The translations under genes and the position numbers were made by a program. The notes under the pieces were generated by a model. That model did not search any database. It saw only the letters and a program-made list of their open reading frames with translations, and was not told where the DNA came from. A DNA stretch of 64,000 nucleotides from Morinoia aosen. Lineage: Eukaryota; Arthropoda; Malacostraca; Amphipoda; Talitridae. Below are positions 10,739 through 24,299 of this stretch, piece after piece (positions within the stretch are counted from its first letter, which is position 1; every line of letters starts with the position of its first letter). Where the stretch lies: the NCBI GenBank assembly GCA_030386875.1, contig CM059563.1, positions 52,641,602 through 52,705,601 on the forward strand. The letters are read 5' to 3'.

Positions 10739-12990
10739 GTTTGAACCGAGAAGCAAATTCCCGTTTTTAGTACAGACCTGGTGAAATTTGACTCAATTTC
10801 CATTCATAAACTTATTAGATAATTTTTTGAATGATATTTTAAATGCAAATATCGCTAGGAATGTGTTAAAATAGCATAAATATGCAAGTAAGCGCAAGTG
10901 GCATGAGAAGAGCACAGTAGAAAATCAAGTTAGAGATAACATTAGAAGGTTTTGGAGCAAAATTACACCGTATCATGAACAACAGTAATGCATTATAAGA
11001 AAAATCAGTCGCTCTTTGTCGCTTTTACTAAGAGTATCATCGGTATGCAAAGGCGGTTATCTAACACAAAGCACAATTACCTACAACAAAGAAATTCTCC
11101 TCACTGCAAGAGCGCTGTATTTATGTACGATAAAAAGAGCTGCAGTCGCTCAAGTGAACAGCATCCATTTGTATGAAAACCCGTCGTGTGGGCCCGGCAA
11201 GTGGTTGTTGTTCTCAAAGAAGAGACCTTTTGTGTTTCAAGGAAACACATTTAGGAAGCAGGCCGTGGACCGAGTAATAAGTGGAGCGTATCTTGATGCC
11301 AGGACTTCTATTGGAGCGATGTGACGAGGGTGTACTTCACTGTGAAGTCGTCTGCCTCCGTCGCCTTGGATAGACGCTCCAGTCTCCGCCTTGATTTGCA
11401 TGTCATTACAGTAGAGAAAAGTGTACCGCTCGCGGAACACCCTGACTTCTACTCTCTTCGATAAATTTCCGAAATGTTGCGATGGGTATTTTTGATGTAG
11501 ATAAGAAATTCCCCTGCTTCATAAGGTTGGGAATTTTTGAGACGAGAAGAGGGAAGTAGCTTAATGGGTAATTTAAAATAAATTCTACCATGCTACTGGA
11601 AAAATTGTAAGCTATGCGGTTGGCTTAAGAGTAACCTGTGTTACTGGAAGAAACTTCTGGTACATTTTCAGCCGTGCGTTTGAAAATACGTCCGCTTAAG
11701 TTGAATGGCACCATAATACATTTTCTGTGTTGCTAAGATGTCATTTTATAAATACAAGCTAGGCGATCTCGCTCACAAATACTTCAGACGAATTTTAAAA
11801 TACTCTTTTGAAATACAAGAGACTTTGAAAATATGGGCAGTTTTTCTCTAATTTTCATATCTTTTATTTTAAGTAGTCATCAGCCCATAGCCCACCAATA
11901 ATTTTTTTAAGGGAATGTCTATTTTGAACGATATTTATATTTATTAATCTCGTTTTCTTACTCAGTTACTACTCTCTCTCAAGGCAAAATTTAAACCGTC
12001 CGAGAATGCAACTGCGAATATACTCCGATTGAGGGGGCAATTTTCCGTAACTATAACCAGCCTCTCAATTCATTGGCGCGACTGATTACTCAATCGTGGT
12101 CGAATTTTACCATGTCAGCGACAACAGACATACCCAAAAAATTGCTGTCATTGAATTTGTGCCTACTGGCGCACATCTCATGAGGCGCCCCTCCGTGGCT
12201 GCGCGATGCACTTGTTTCCACTGATATAAAAACGCTCATCAAATAAGAGTGGACTGGTTAAAGTGCTCATGATATAATGAACACTTTATAGGTCAATGTG
12301 AATAAATTCTGCTTTTGGAAAATATGTGGTGTGAGGCGACCATGACAGCTGCAAGTATTTGAGAAACACCTAAAGTTATGAGCGATTCACTTATATTTTT
12401 TTCTGAGAAGCAGGTTGTTACGTGTTGAATGTTCACTCGTTGAAAGTGGGTAGAATAAGGATTATAATTGAGGAACGTTTTTGCCAGATCAGCAGATATA
12501 TTTTAAATTCATTTATTTCAATAAGGAATTTTTGTTAAGGATTTAAATTTCAGCAAATATCTAACGTTAGTTAATAATTATTAAAAATCTCCTCAGCAAC
12601 TAACGTGCAGGATCATCTACAGAGCATTGGGTCCATCCAAAGTATATGCCGATCATATTAAAATCACTTGAAATTATTTAGACTACTACTCAGGATTGAT
12701 CCCGGATTATCATTTCACAGGTCTACCGTAACACTGGGCTTCACAGCGTACACTATAAAGCAGACAGACGTGAGAGAGAGAGCAGGCAGCGTACCCGACT
12801 ATCCAGGCCGAGAGTTCGTCGATCAAGACCCTTAATGAAGGCACCACATGCAGCTCTGAGATTCGCCATAGGTCTTCGTTATCGTTCTTAACCCCATATC
12901 AACGACAGGCCTACCTAAAAATCTGTGTAAAATGAAATTCCCAAGAGACACATTACACAGGTGCATTTTCAATCAATCTGCATTTTTACT
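10739..12990. other. No gene recognised
   Basis: A 102-codon plus-strand frame at 11016-11324 overlaps equally long frames on the other strand and has no recognisable domain. No other repeat was seen. Confidence 0.35.
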
Positions 12991-12999
12991 GAAAATTTT

Positions 13000-13168
13000 A
13001 GGTTACACTGACGAATAGTGCAGTGTAATAATTGTCTTTCTTCTACACTGTCGATGACTGCGGTATTATAATTGTCTTTCGTCTACTCTGTCGATGACTG
13101 CAGTATTATAATTGACTTTTCTCAACCCTGACGATGACTGCGGTGTTATCATTGTCTCTCTTCTTGTG
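13000..13168. repeat. Tandem repeat, exact 40-bp period, about 4 copies
   Basis: ATTGTCTTTC (or a variant) occurs at 13031, 13071, 13111 and 13151, exactly 40 bp apart, each followed by a CTGTCGATGACTGCGGT-like block. A weaker copy precedes the first at about 13000-13030. An 80-codon frame on the minus strand (13066-13308) partly reads through it. Confidence 0.9.
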
Positions 13169-13686
13169 ACTTGAATGCTGCTTTCTCTGTGATCTAAGTA
13201 ATCTAGAACTGGTGTCTTACTTTTAATTTTTTGATCATAATTGCTTCGAGATAGGATTAAAAAGCGATTCAAAATTTTAAAGTTTCCTCTGATAATATAA
13301 TTGCTCACTAATTTTTAGTTGGCTCATACTTGGCTCTCGTCTGGAAAAGAAATCTGATTCTCACGAAAAAATGAATAATAGGACATACGAAATTTTTCAT
13401 GCTGAGTAGCCTCATTTTTCTCCGTAGAGAGTAAAGCTCAAACAGCTCAGGATTCTGACAAATGAACCTATGACTTACATGTTTTACTATGAACATACTA
13501 CAGTGTCACCATTTCACGTCTCTCGGAATTTCTAGCCACGCAATTTTTATATTTTTTAATTACTTGCAATTTTCAAAATTTTTCATCGCTCTCCCCATTT
13601 CTCTCACAACAGTAACGCATGAATTTACGAAAAATCTGACATAACAGTCATTTTTAAATCAATTACTCTCCAAGACTCCTGTTCGT
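13169..13686. other. No gene seen
   Basis: AT-rich unique sequence between a 40-bp array and a MITE. No frame of interest. Confidence 0.4.
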
Positions 13687-13918
13687 TATTCAGGGTGTCT
13701 CCAAAAAATGTTCCCGTTCCTTGTCTCCCCACTATTCGCGTAGTTTGTTTTGATGTAGGTGCAAATTGACACAGATGCAAGTCTATTGAGTTAAATCAAA
13801 GAAAATATTATCTTCAAAAAATTAAATGACATAAAAAACTTATTTGCACCTGAAATAAAAAATACATGAGTGATTGTTAGTCAAAGAATGAGCACATATT
13901 TTTGGGACACCTCGTGTA
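13687..13918 (-). mobile_element. Tc1/mariner-type MITE, complete copy
   Basis: TA flanks each end (13687-13688 and 13917-13918). The left end CAGGGTGTCTCCAAAAAATG and the right end, read on the minus strand as CGAGGTGTCCCAAAAATATG, form an imperfect terminal inverted repeat of about 24 bp. Length is 228 bp with no coding capacity. A TA target duplication with GGTGTCYCAAAAA-like ends fits a non-autonomous Tc1/mariner-type element. A second, eroded copy in the opposite orientation lies at 7316-7531, which confirms this is a dispersed family. Confidence 0.75.
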
Positions 13919-16372
13919 TGTAACTTTCGAAACATGCAATTTTTTTCAAAAACAGCAGAATTTTCACTTACTATCATGCATCGGAAATCGCATTTCTATA
14001 TTTCACTGTCATCATGTTGTACCTCACGGCTGAATTTTAGACTGCGTCATGAAGGTAACACACCCAACCGAGAGTTGTTGCTCATAGCAGCGTGCCATAG
14101 AGTTGTTTTGGATGTCAGGTAAGCAGACTCATAACACTTAATGACACAGATTCCCAAACATTTTTTCATTTGAATTTGAAAATATTATCTACAGTTGGAA
14201 TATAAATTAACAGGTAAATAAATAAGAAATGAGTTTTAACATGCCAGTGGCTAGTGAAGGGTCGCCACTTCGTGCCAAAATCATAGATTAATTTACGAAT
14301 TCTCGACTTTGGTCTGATGAAATTTTCGACTCATTTAAACTTGAATGGTCATTTATTTTACTATTTCGTTCAACATAAATGAGTACAAGAACACACAGTA
14401 AATTAGATTTTATGAAATACCTCACTCCAGGCATGAAGTGTGTGTTTCAGAAAAATAAATTGACACAGCTAATGTAAACCCTGAAACTCTTGTGGGCATC
14501 GTTGGCAATACAATGCTGATTACAGGAACTTAAATGGACTCGTGAAAAATTGCATGCAATTTCTTTTGAATATATAGTCACTGCAGATCTAAATATAGTA
14601 TAACTTCCGGAAAAAAATACACGTTTGGTAAATTTATTTCTCATTATGCATCAAGTGCGTGTAAGAAACTTTGATTCCCAATCGCGGTTTGGTTTTTAGT
14701 TGAAAGGGTGAATAACTGATCGGAAAGGTATTATTTATATCAGTAAGCATCGGACAATGAAACCTAACGATGATAGAAGATTATATTAATGATAATGGCA
14801 TAATGATTATATAAATTATAATGATTATGCGCATTTAGAATAATGATAAGAGTCGACGAGTGTAACGTAAGAGAAGCGAGAGGTAGAGCCTCTGAGTCCA
14901 TCGGAAATTTAGAACAAAGTTACGGTGTATAAGCAAATAAAGACCAAACAATAACAGAAGGGTCATATGTAAAATATTCAAGATTATTCGAGTCAAACGC
15001 TTAATAGCGTTACTTATTACAGAACTAGTTATACTCAGCAAGTACTGGGTCGTATTAGCTTTTGTATTTGAATGAAATTCTTCACACACGCGTGACCAGA
15101 TATTCCTTTTTTGTACAATAATCTGTAGACGATTTTTGACGCTGAGAATTCTCATCAAAGTTAGCTCGATGAATCACAAATTCGTAACAGCTCTTGCAAT
15201 TTAGTGCTGTGTTTATCACCTAAAACATTGCAAATGGACGCTGCATTCGATGACACCGGCCTCCTAACAGTTGTCTGTTGATCCAAAAATTTTAGAAAAT
15301 TTTGAGGACTCTGTTTTACGCCTAAGAAAATAAATATGGCCGACAGTTGATAAAGCAAACATTTATGGCTGCTAAATATGAGTCCCCATAATTACTTTTG
15401 AAGAACGACCCAAAGAAAATTAGTATTACTAAGTGTATGCGATATCAACTTCACGGTAGCTACATCACTGATTCGCAAGATGGTGAAAAATACTCTACGG
15501 ATTAAGCTTCAAACATTTCACTACATCCCTATGAGTGTGGCGCACGAAATCTAAGATTATATGGGAGAAAATTCAGTGAGATGGCTGCGATGACGTCATC
15601 ATTAAACTTCACTTAAAAAATCATACCATTCTTCGGCGATTAAGCTTCAAAAAAGAATGGAAAGATTAACAAATTATAGATAAAATTGTGAACTGTGTTG
15701 TTAGCGTTCATGTGTCATGCACGCGGAAGTTGTCAAATGACTTCCTTGAAATTCGTTTTTATTTATGTTATAAGCGCTACATGCCTATATTCTAATAAAA
15801 GTTTCGGGGTTACATATGACCATTATCAAATTTACTTCTGAAGGTCAGAACAATAAAAACATGAGATATCGGTAATGCTCCAAAAAGGGAAAATTACCAC
15901 AATGTCTAAGAAAATGCTTGTGAAACTTTCAATAAAGTCTTTTTATGATCAGTTCAATTGCCTTTACTAGCAGATGGATCAGAACTGCCAAATATGACAA
16001 CGTAGAGATGAAATATGTAAGTTTACGGCAATGCCAGGACATCAAAATTCTGTAATGTGAAGGCAATTAACTTACTAGAAGATATTTGCTGCCAGTTCCA
16101 CCTCTGTCTAATCTCAGAATCCGACCTAAGCAGTGAGTTGGTGCCTAACGTTCTATGTTTATAGTGTACAAGGTTAAAGACATGGGTTATAGCTCAGTAA
16201 AACTACATCACTTCACCTGGAGAGCAGCAAGAAAAACTGAAGTAAATTGACCTATGTTCGAAGGTTATCTATTTGACCAAAATGGACGATAGGGTATTAT
16301 AACACAACTGACGAGCTTATATCATAGACATAATGTTTTAAGCTACAGAAACACGCTACGGGAGAGCCATCA
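13919..16372. other. No gene recognised
   Basis: Only short overlapping frames; the longest is 107 codons on the minus strand at 14835-15158 and is rich in Leu and Arg. AT-rich runs at 14750-14845 contain many GATTAT/AATGAT words but no clean period. Confidence 0.35.
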
Positions 16373-16768
16373 GTGTACTTGCATTGCTTGGCATCTGGAA
16401 CAGATATAAGTTGTCATTTACATAGGCACTGCAGCCTTAGTTACATTCGTATCTACATACTTGGAGCTGCCAAGCTGTTACTGTGTTTAAGAAACTTTAG
16501 AGCACCACAATCACAAACATTTTTGCTCAACGCCGACTTCCACTGCATGGTGGATATCCATGGCGTCTCAAATTTCAACATGCGCTCTATTTTTGACTCT
16601 GCAAATAATTTCCGTATTCCTCGCCGTAGCATCGTGCGAAGATTCAAATTTATGGGTAACAGGGAAATAATTGAAAATAGACTTGTAGAGTTTATGATGG
16701 TACAATGGTTTACACAACTTTATTCTGATCGAAATCGCTACTATTTAGCGACTTGCATTCTTCAATAA
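16373..16768 (+). other. 131-codon open frame, not recognised
   Basis: This is one of the longest frames here that is not low-complexity, but its first codon is TTG. The translation has mixed composition (several Cys and His early, then a basic stretch RIPRRSIVRRFKF around residues 80-92). It resembles no family I know. There is no splice, promoter or polyadenylation context to back it, so it may be chance. The ordinary amino-acid mix is the only point in its favour. Confidence 0.12.
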
Positions 16769-19700
16769 TACGATTAAACTTGTAGGCTTTGATAAGCAGC
16801 ATGAACTACGTAGAAATGATCCTCCTAAGTAATTCTTCTCGATGAAGTCGCTCAGTTTCTTTGATTCATAATCAGTGCAAAGCTGAGTAAAGACTTCGGG
16901 ATCAACTGGCTTTACATACACTGACACGATATTTCTAACATTATGTTAATCTGATTCATAATTGCACTTATATTGATTTTAGAGGCACATGAAATAATTA
17001 AACTCACATCCGATCTGGTTTTGCGTGCAATATCGTTTTTCGTTTGTTCTTCCAGTGAAATTTAAATACGGTTTCATTCACTAATGTTAACGTAGTGATT
17101 CTCCTATTCGAAATATGCACATGTCGTGGGACATGTCATAAACACTTTTTTTAAGGAAACAAAATATTTTATGATGAAAGCTACGATGTGTGGAATCTAT
17201 ACGATCGGATAACAGTGTAGGTTTGTTTGTCGCTGCTTTTCAGTCATGATTTGGGTGAACTGAAGCAGTGTTAAGTTTACACCGGTCAACTTCTGTGCAG
17301 CGTATGGAAAACGCAAATGCCCTTCTTACCGCTTGTTTATCGTGATGACTGACATAAAATATCTTCTTGTTGATTTTATTGCATTTCCATTTTAGTATTT
17401 GTGAGGTATCTTCCATCGCCATTATTGTACATTTTACCCTTTTGTATTTTTATTGTTATTCATGAGTCAGATTATTGTACGTATCATTCTAAATGCTAGG
17501 GGCATTAATTTCCTTTTTATACATTTTGCACCATCGACATCACGTGTTCTGTTTCTGTTTCGCTTTTTAGATTTGGCTTTGAAAATAGGAATAGGTAATC
17601 CCAAAACTTTGGCGAGGATTTAAAATCAAAGATGGTAAGGGAAATGATTTTAAACAATTTAAACAATTTATTTACAACAGGAGATACAGAGGTAGAATGT
17701 TTCTTAAGTCTAGTACAATGGACAAGTTTCAATATAGCTACCTGTGGGCCCGAATAAGTTCAGCGACTTCTGGGGCACCCTACCATCAACATTATTCTAA
17801 GGTGTACAATGATGTTTAACCTAAATCACTTAACCTAGTTTCGCATTAGACTGATCAGTGAGATAATTTAATCGATATCAGATATTTCATTTTACAATAT
17901 AGGTTATATGGACTATATTTAACAGTATATTCGATAAAAGATTTACCAGCAGACTGAAGGCAAATTACATATTACATATTACCCTTGGCAAATTTCATTA
18001 TTGGAAACAGTCATGTAGGAGACGTCCATGGTGGGCATGGTTAATTTTAATTTTTACCATTTTTAACGAAGTCCATGGTTAAATTTCCCTTACCCAACGT
18101 AGCAAGTATGGATTGCATTGTTTGACGAGGACAAGTGGATTCGAGCAGCCATTTTCCACAGGATAATGAGATTGAGGGCGATGTCGCATATTTGATCAAG
18201 AGTGTCCCGGGCCGAGAACGAGAGAACGATATGAAGACAACGCAATGAACAAATGCTAAGCAAGGCAGATGTAACGACTATAATGCTTACAATTGTTTTT
18301 TTTTGCATCGAACTTTTCTTTAGTAGTCACTACTAGTGAACTTTACTAGGAAAGAAACGCTGCAGATGGAGAATAATAAGTTTAACAGTTTTTAAAGCGA
18401 CACAATTTTTTGAAGTAGAATTCAAGCACATTTTATATCACCTCTAAACATAATCACTTGTTGTTCATTGACTTAGCTCATTTGGTCGTCTACTGAAAAA
18501 ATAAAGCGCAGTTAAGTGAACTTTTCCATATCCTGGGCGAAATTAAATCGTCCAAGGGTGAAGCGATAGCTATTAATCAGATATACTGGGCTCTGAATTG
18601 GCAATTTTTGAATTTTGAAAAGTTGTATGATACAGGAAGCAAGAAGGGACGGATTCTCTAAATTTTGTAAAAAAGACGCATTGAATGCGCACATTCGGTG
18701 TGAAGGGAAAATTTTTGTATTGTTATTCAAAGCAGAGAAGTCTCGAAAATTAGCCATATTTTAATATAATTTTAATATTATTCTCATATCATTTGTAAAT
18801 GATGCTACATTTTATAAACCTAATAGCTTTACAGAATTAGCCTTCTCAGTTTCCGACAACCCCACCGCGAGGATATAGTTAACTCATTACTTCACGTTGG
18901 CTTTGACGAAGCAAAACTGTATTTATAGAGTTGGAACACAGCATTCTGAGTCATTTACAATTGAGCGGATCACAAGCTGAGCTGATCCATGGAAATGTAA
19001 GCAGGCTTTCTAACAGAAGGTCATTCCCTTTCATCGATGCCGGAGACAAACAGATTCGTCTCCACCGAACTCCCTGCATGGCAATGAGGTATCTGACCTA
19101 AGTCGCCAGTGGCACGCATTTTAACGACCTTTACTGTCATCGAAAAATTTAGGCAGCGCCGGTAGAGCTCTTGCAAAAATGAAGAAAGACTTTGGCTTGC
19201 ATTGTCGATTCTGGAAGCGGAAGTCTCCGAAAAGAAAGAGCCAGTACATGCATGCAAATGTAATCAGACGCTCCGGCATCTGAAATTGAGTTTTGGCTGC
19301 GCTTTAAGTCTTTTACATAGAAATATACGGCGTTTTTGAACAGCGCTGTGCTCCGTCAAACACAAGACAATTCTTGCTGAATAAACTCGAATTTCTCTCA
19401 GTCTGAAAGCTTGAGTGATCTTTGGGTGCAATTTGGCGGTCTTGGGAACAGTTTCATTCTATTGAACAGTCGAGGGAAAATAAACAGCTATAACTGTAAT
19501 TTGACCTGGTATATGGAGAAAACGATTAGAGTTTTTTCAGCTTGTTGCTCATAACTGCAAATAATCATTCAAAATAAGGAAACAATTCTTGATGAAAATT
19601 CAATTTTTGATACATAAACAGAGAAATTAACATATTTTTTTGATATAACACTATGAAAATAATTAGAACAAACCGAAGCAGACATCCAGGAAGAACAGGT

Positions 19701-19927
19701 CACGAAATAGGAAGAAGTTCTCAACGTGGAAAATATGGAAAGTCACATCCTGCAGCGATCGAGTGTTTAACCAATCGAGGTAAACTTCCAGTTTTTTTCA
19801 ATGACTGAAACATTAACGTCATGTTCCATTACTGTCGCTTAGATCGAGTTCTTCCAAGTTAATTGATTTTTTCTAGAACTACGCTTATATTGAATTGCTT
19901 TGGCATATCATATTTCATATTATAAAA
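16769..19927. other. No gene recognised
   Basis: Several 60-80-codon frames on the minus strand, all AT-biased and without domains. No tandem repeat or transposon end was identified. Confidence 0.35.
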
Positions 19928-20225
19928 TTTATTCCTGTCTGAAAATGGTTTTGACACCAATGTAGAATTTGGTACATCGTTTTACGTCGAGATGGAATTG
20001 AATATTGATGTTTTAGCAAGCTGGATGAGCGAAAATGAACACACATGTAGTAAGCTCGTTGCAAAAAACTTTGTTTACTTTAAAATGATTACTGATAAAA
20101 TTACTGATAAGGATAAAATGATTACTGATAAAGTTTCCCCTGATAAAATTGAACTCAAACAAGAAGACACAATTTCATCGCTGTCAAAAAATGTGCGTAC
20201 AAAACAAACGAGAGCTGCAATATGA
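19928..20225 (+). other. Open segment of about 98 codons, possible exon or gene remnant
   Basis: The frame is open from a stop at about 19925 to the TGA at 20223-20225. An ATG at 19992 gives 77 residues. The composition is hydrophilic and acidic/Lys-rich with an internal repeat (KMITDKITDKDKMITDKV), caused by tandem copies of a 12-bp ATTACTGATAAA word at about 20085-20150. No known domain. The region just downstream (20226-20700) also has protein-like fragments in more than one frame. That would fit an old degraded coding segment, but this is a weak inference. Confidence 0.15.
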
Positions 20226-20779
20226 AGAGAAGTCGAGTCACAACTGAATTTCACTTTTGACGTGAACTGGAGTGCATTTCCTTTGGAGGAGCATCGACAC
20301 TTCTAGACTCACTGATCTGCATCAGAAGTTATACTATGCAGCAGCATCCCAAGAACAAGCATTTCTGCTTGCACTAAAATATTCTATTTGGTTGAAATTT
20401 GGCTTGCTTCTGCGCTCGTAGGGAGAGATCAAAGTGAAAATTATTTCTAACACTCTCTCGGCAAGAATTTTAGTGCGTCTACATATGTGCCATTGATATT
20501 TTGTTGCTCTTGCCAGTCTGTGAAGCTGGGGGAAAAACTTGAGAACAAGTGAACGAGCAACCTATACTTATCATTGCTCAGGGCAACAATGTGAAATTTT
20601 CACCAAATGGAATAAGAATCTAGATCAATTATTGAATAGGAAAGATAGCTAGACTCCAAACATGGGCCCAGTCTTAAAGAATTGGCTATAGTTTTGATAC
20701 TTCATTTCTCATCGGATTGTGTTTTCATGAAAAAGATAGAATTATCATGGATTTAATTGTTGAGGTGGGATTTCAGGTA
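20226..20779. other. No intact gene; scattered protein-like fragments
   Basis: Several frames give short stretches of ordinary protein composition broken by stops. I could not match them to a family. Confidence 0.25.
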
Positions 20780-21020
20780 GCAAGAAAGTCACAAAGGCAG
20801 GTATATCAAAGTTACTCAGGCAGGTATACTGAAGTCACTCAAGTAGATATAAGAAAGTCACACAGGCAGGTATATTAAAGTTACACAGGCAGGTGTATTA
20901 AAGTCACATAAGTAGATGTTTTCAGTCACACAAATAATTATATCAAAATTTCTCAGGCAGGTATATGAAAGTCACACAGAGAGGTATATTAAAGTAAAAA
21001 AGGCAAGTATATAAAAGTAA
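20780..21020. repeat. Tandem repeat, about 24-bp unit, about 10 copies
   Basis: Diverged copies of a unit like AAAGTCACACAGGCAGGTAT follow one another. Some carry AGTAGATAT in place of GGCAGGTAT, suggesting two unit types. It lies about 160 bp upstream of the hAT-type MITE. Confidence 0.85.
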
Positions 21021-21171
21021 TGCACACAAGCACACCAAGAAAACACGTGCAGACACACCAAGGGCACGCATATCGGCAGGGTTAGGCCACACAGGCACGC
21101 ATAACAAAGTTTTGCTTCAGTGAGCGCTGCAGAGCATGCCAGAGGCGTTCGTGTGAGCGAAGACGTGATGG

Positions 21172-21179
21172 ATGTGAGC
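21172..21179. repeat. Target-site duplication, left side of hAT-type MITE 1
   Basis: ATGTGAGC, repeated exactly at 21422-21429. Confidence 0.85.
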
Positions 21180-21421
21180 CACGGTAGAGGAAACAAGGTA
21201 GGGTCATTTGAGAAAATACCCCTCCTCTTCTTCGGCTAACCAATAGAAAGCCTTTATTTCACACACACTTTATGATGTCACCAAAACGCATTGTTGTTAG
21301 GCCGATAGTGAAGCCTGATTTCGGGGTAGCAGTGCTACCGGTTTGTTGCCGTGACGTCAGCAAAACCACGCCGTCAACGAAAAAAATACTGTTTTGACCC
21401 TACCTTGTTTCCTCTACCGTG
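21180..21421. mobile_element. hAT-type MITE, copy 1
   Basis: Terminal inverted repeats of about 27 bp start CACGGTAGAGGAAACAAGGT and end with its reverse complement. The 8-bp target duplication ATGTGAGC flanks the element exactly (21172-21179 and 21422-21429). An 8-bp duplication with such ends fits the hAT superfamily. Length is 242 bp with no coding capacity. The middle has a small GGTAGCAGTGCTACC palindrome. The second copy at 52111-52381 shares the ends and most of the body. The exact duplication and well-kept ends suggest a fairly young insertion. Confidence 0.9.
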
Positions 21422-21429
21422 ATGTGAGC
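21422..21429. repeat. Target-site duplication, right side of hAT-type MITE 1
   Basis: ATGTGAGC, identical to 21172-21179. Confidence 0.85.
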
Positions 21430-24299
21430 TCGCTACTTTGATGACGCAGAGCTAAGACCTGAGACTCCTTTAAATTTCCCTTATTAAATATCTTCTATTG
21501 GCTTTCAATAAAGTAATTTTCATTCAATAGAACAATGGGAAATTTCTGCGCCAGAACCAGATAATTTCTGTTTGAATAGTGTTGTTGAAGAAAAATTTAC
21601 TTCCAGGTACATATGTATAAGAAAAATATGTAAAGAATAATTTGTGAAACACAAAATTTGTATCATACTAGTAAGTGGGAAAAAACTTCGAACTGAGAGC
21701 GTGAAATTTACCTACTGTAATTGCAAACCCATGTTTAGTAAACTTTCTCATATTAATATCTGCTCGAATTCTCTGGAATATGTTGACCATGAATATCGCG
21801 GTCACGCTACAGCTTATGGAAAAAATTACAAATCATGTGCGTAGTTGTCTGTTTCATTAATTCAGAACTTGAGTGTTAATATTCATTTCTCAAGGGAATT
21901 CCACTTAAAACACAAGCATTTTGTAATTTAGATTCCCGTTCAATATTATATTTTAGAGGCAATATTATGCAATTACACTAATATGCTTCTCGGAAAATTC
22001 TTGCATGTGATTGCATACGAAGATAATCATTGCTCCCTTCAAGAGCAGCGAACATATACAATTGCCCTAAATTTTCAATTTTTAGAGAAAAAGAAGAAAA
22101 AGCAGAGAGTAATAATGACAGGACGCTACTGAAAGGTTTTCAGGCCAATTATCAACCCCCGTTGTATTAATTTCATTTCCACTTATTCTCATGATAATGG
22201 ATGGAACTGATCAGAGCAGAACATTTTACGAATTACCTCATTTCAGCTAGCTACGCTTCGGGATTAAGTCTACGGATTTTGCCATTAAATTTCACTTTCT
22301 CGTATGTAATGTAGAGCATGATATTCTAGCATTATATGCAGGGGCGGAATGACAGAAGGTTGCTCCAGACGCAAAAAAAAAACGATACGATGCATTTTAT
22401 TGTCCTGTCTAATAAAAATTAGGGGACATGTAAATTGTTGCCAGTCTAAGGACACATTATTTAGTAAAACTATGATTATGTAGTAAATTGGATTGATTAT
22501 GTAGTAAAAATACGGTTTTTAAAGAATGACATTATTGCACTCATCGACTGGTTGAAACAAAGATTAAAGAATAGAAAATTTCGAATACCTAGTGATATAG
22601 ATGTTGGACTCTGAATCTTGAATGCAGCTTACAGCTGTTGTGTCTGAAGCTGGAAGAACTTTGCAGCCAATGCTCAAAAATTTATTAAATTTCGCGTGCC
22701 ATTCCATTGAAAATGTAAGATAGGAAATAAACAAAAAGAGTGTTTAGGAGTTCAGTCGAGCATTAAATGGGATCAAATAACGCACACACGCTTATGAGTT
22801 AAATTTATGGATCCTGCTGTAAACTGTAGAAAAGAATTGGTTCTGCCAAGATTGATTGGTAATTGATTTATTTAAAACTTCAAAGTAAATAGAAGAGTAC
22901 TGGACGTTGATTTGCAAAGTAAATATTATTATTATTCATGCGAGCTATTCAGAGAGAAGGCAAAATACCCAATAATATATTTATACACCATTGTTGAAGT
23001 TAATATAAACTTGTCATGGAATATAATAATTTCTGTATTTTAGCATTTACACATGTACAAGAACTCGTAAGAAATAGTTCATACCGTTTATTTTATATCC
23101 AAACTAATTATTGTGGAGACATTTTAAACGCAACATTTTAAATTTAATTATATTAATGTTCAATAACGATAATTATCAATGACTCGTTAATATCTCAGCA
23201 TCCTGTAGGAAGCATTGGGGGAGAGATCAAAGGAAACTCACGGACTTGAAAATGAACCTGAATGGCCAGAAAATGTGTGAGATTATTGGCAGCATGTGAA
23301 AGGGCGCAAATTAATTGTTGATTTATGCTTTGTGCCGTCATATTATTATTATTGTCAACCAAGGCTTAAATTCACACGCCATAATTATTGGCCAAATATC
23401 TACTTAATTTGTATTTTCAATGAATGACCGAAAATTGAGCACTTGATCAGCAACGAGTTTTCTTCACATAAAAAATCAGCCCGAATGAAGACAGAGATTG
23501 CAACTTCACATCAGGAGTGACACAGAACAACATTCAGTAATTTTATAAAGAGTAGGGTGGAGTTTATATTTTAGTTTGCATCACTGGCAGTTAAGAATAC
23601 CTGAACGGCGTAACCTTATGGATTAAGCTTAGAATTCTTTAACGCAATGTCACACCGACTGCGCTTTACACAGGGTTATCTTCTACAAATTTCAGAAGCT
23701 TGAAAGAATGTGCTCCTACAGTTTAATTTGAGATTAAAATACATGAGCAAACACACGTGTAAAACTATCAAGTATGAAAGAAGAAACTGGGACGAAACTC
23801 AGCTGGAATTTTGGCTGTCCACTTCAAATTGATAAAAAGTGACGACTTCGTATTAGGAAAAATTCTCAAGGCAGCTGCAGCTGTCAAACATAAGAGCTGT
23901 GTTGATCTTAATAATAAGCGAGAATCAACTTTTTTTGTGTGCCAAACTTGGATAAACTTTCAACTCTCACGGCGGTTCTTATGAAATGAGGGAACTTAGA
24001 TGGAACTTTGGGAGCTTCAGCCAGAGAGTGTGAGGTAAAATTTGTGTTTCAGAAACTTCTCACAGCAAATAAAATGTTTGTAATTTTTTGGCGAGAATCC
24101 GCATCGTTTGAGTTGCCAACATGCAGCAGCGATTAAAAGTAAAAGTGACGCTGTGTTTTCCATCGTGCTTCGAAAATTGACGTGGTGCTGTCTATTGAAA
24201 GTCAATGCAATGGATATCTGATATTTCAATTCATTGGATTAATGGATATTTTTAAAAATATATCTGAAATACATATATGTATGTACGATAGACTTTTCG
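21430..24299. other. No gene recognised
   Basis: AT-rich, with only short frames. At about 22339 the words GCAGGGGCGGAATGACAG look like the outer end of some hAT elements, but no matching opposite end was found. Short TTATTATTATT runs occur at about 23340. Confidence 0.35.

Noticed and set aside
22339-22360. CAGGGGCGGAATGACAG as the end of a hAT element
   Set aside because: No reverse-complement partner or 8-bp duplication found in the neighbourhood. A short match alone is not enough.
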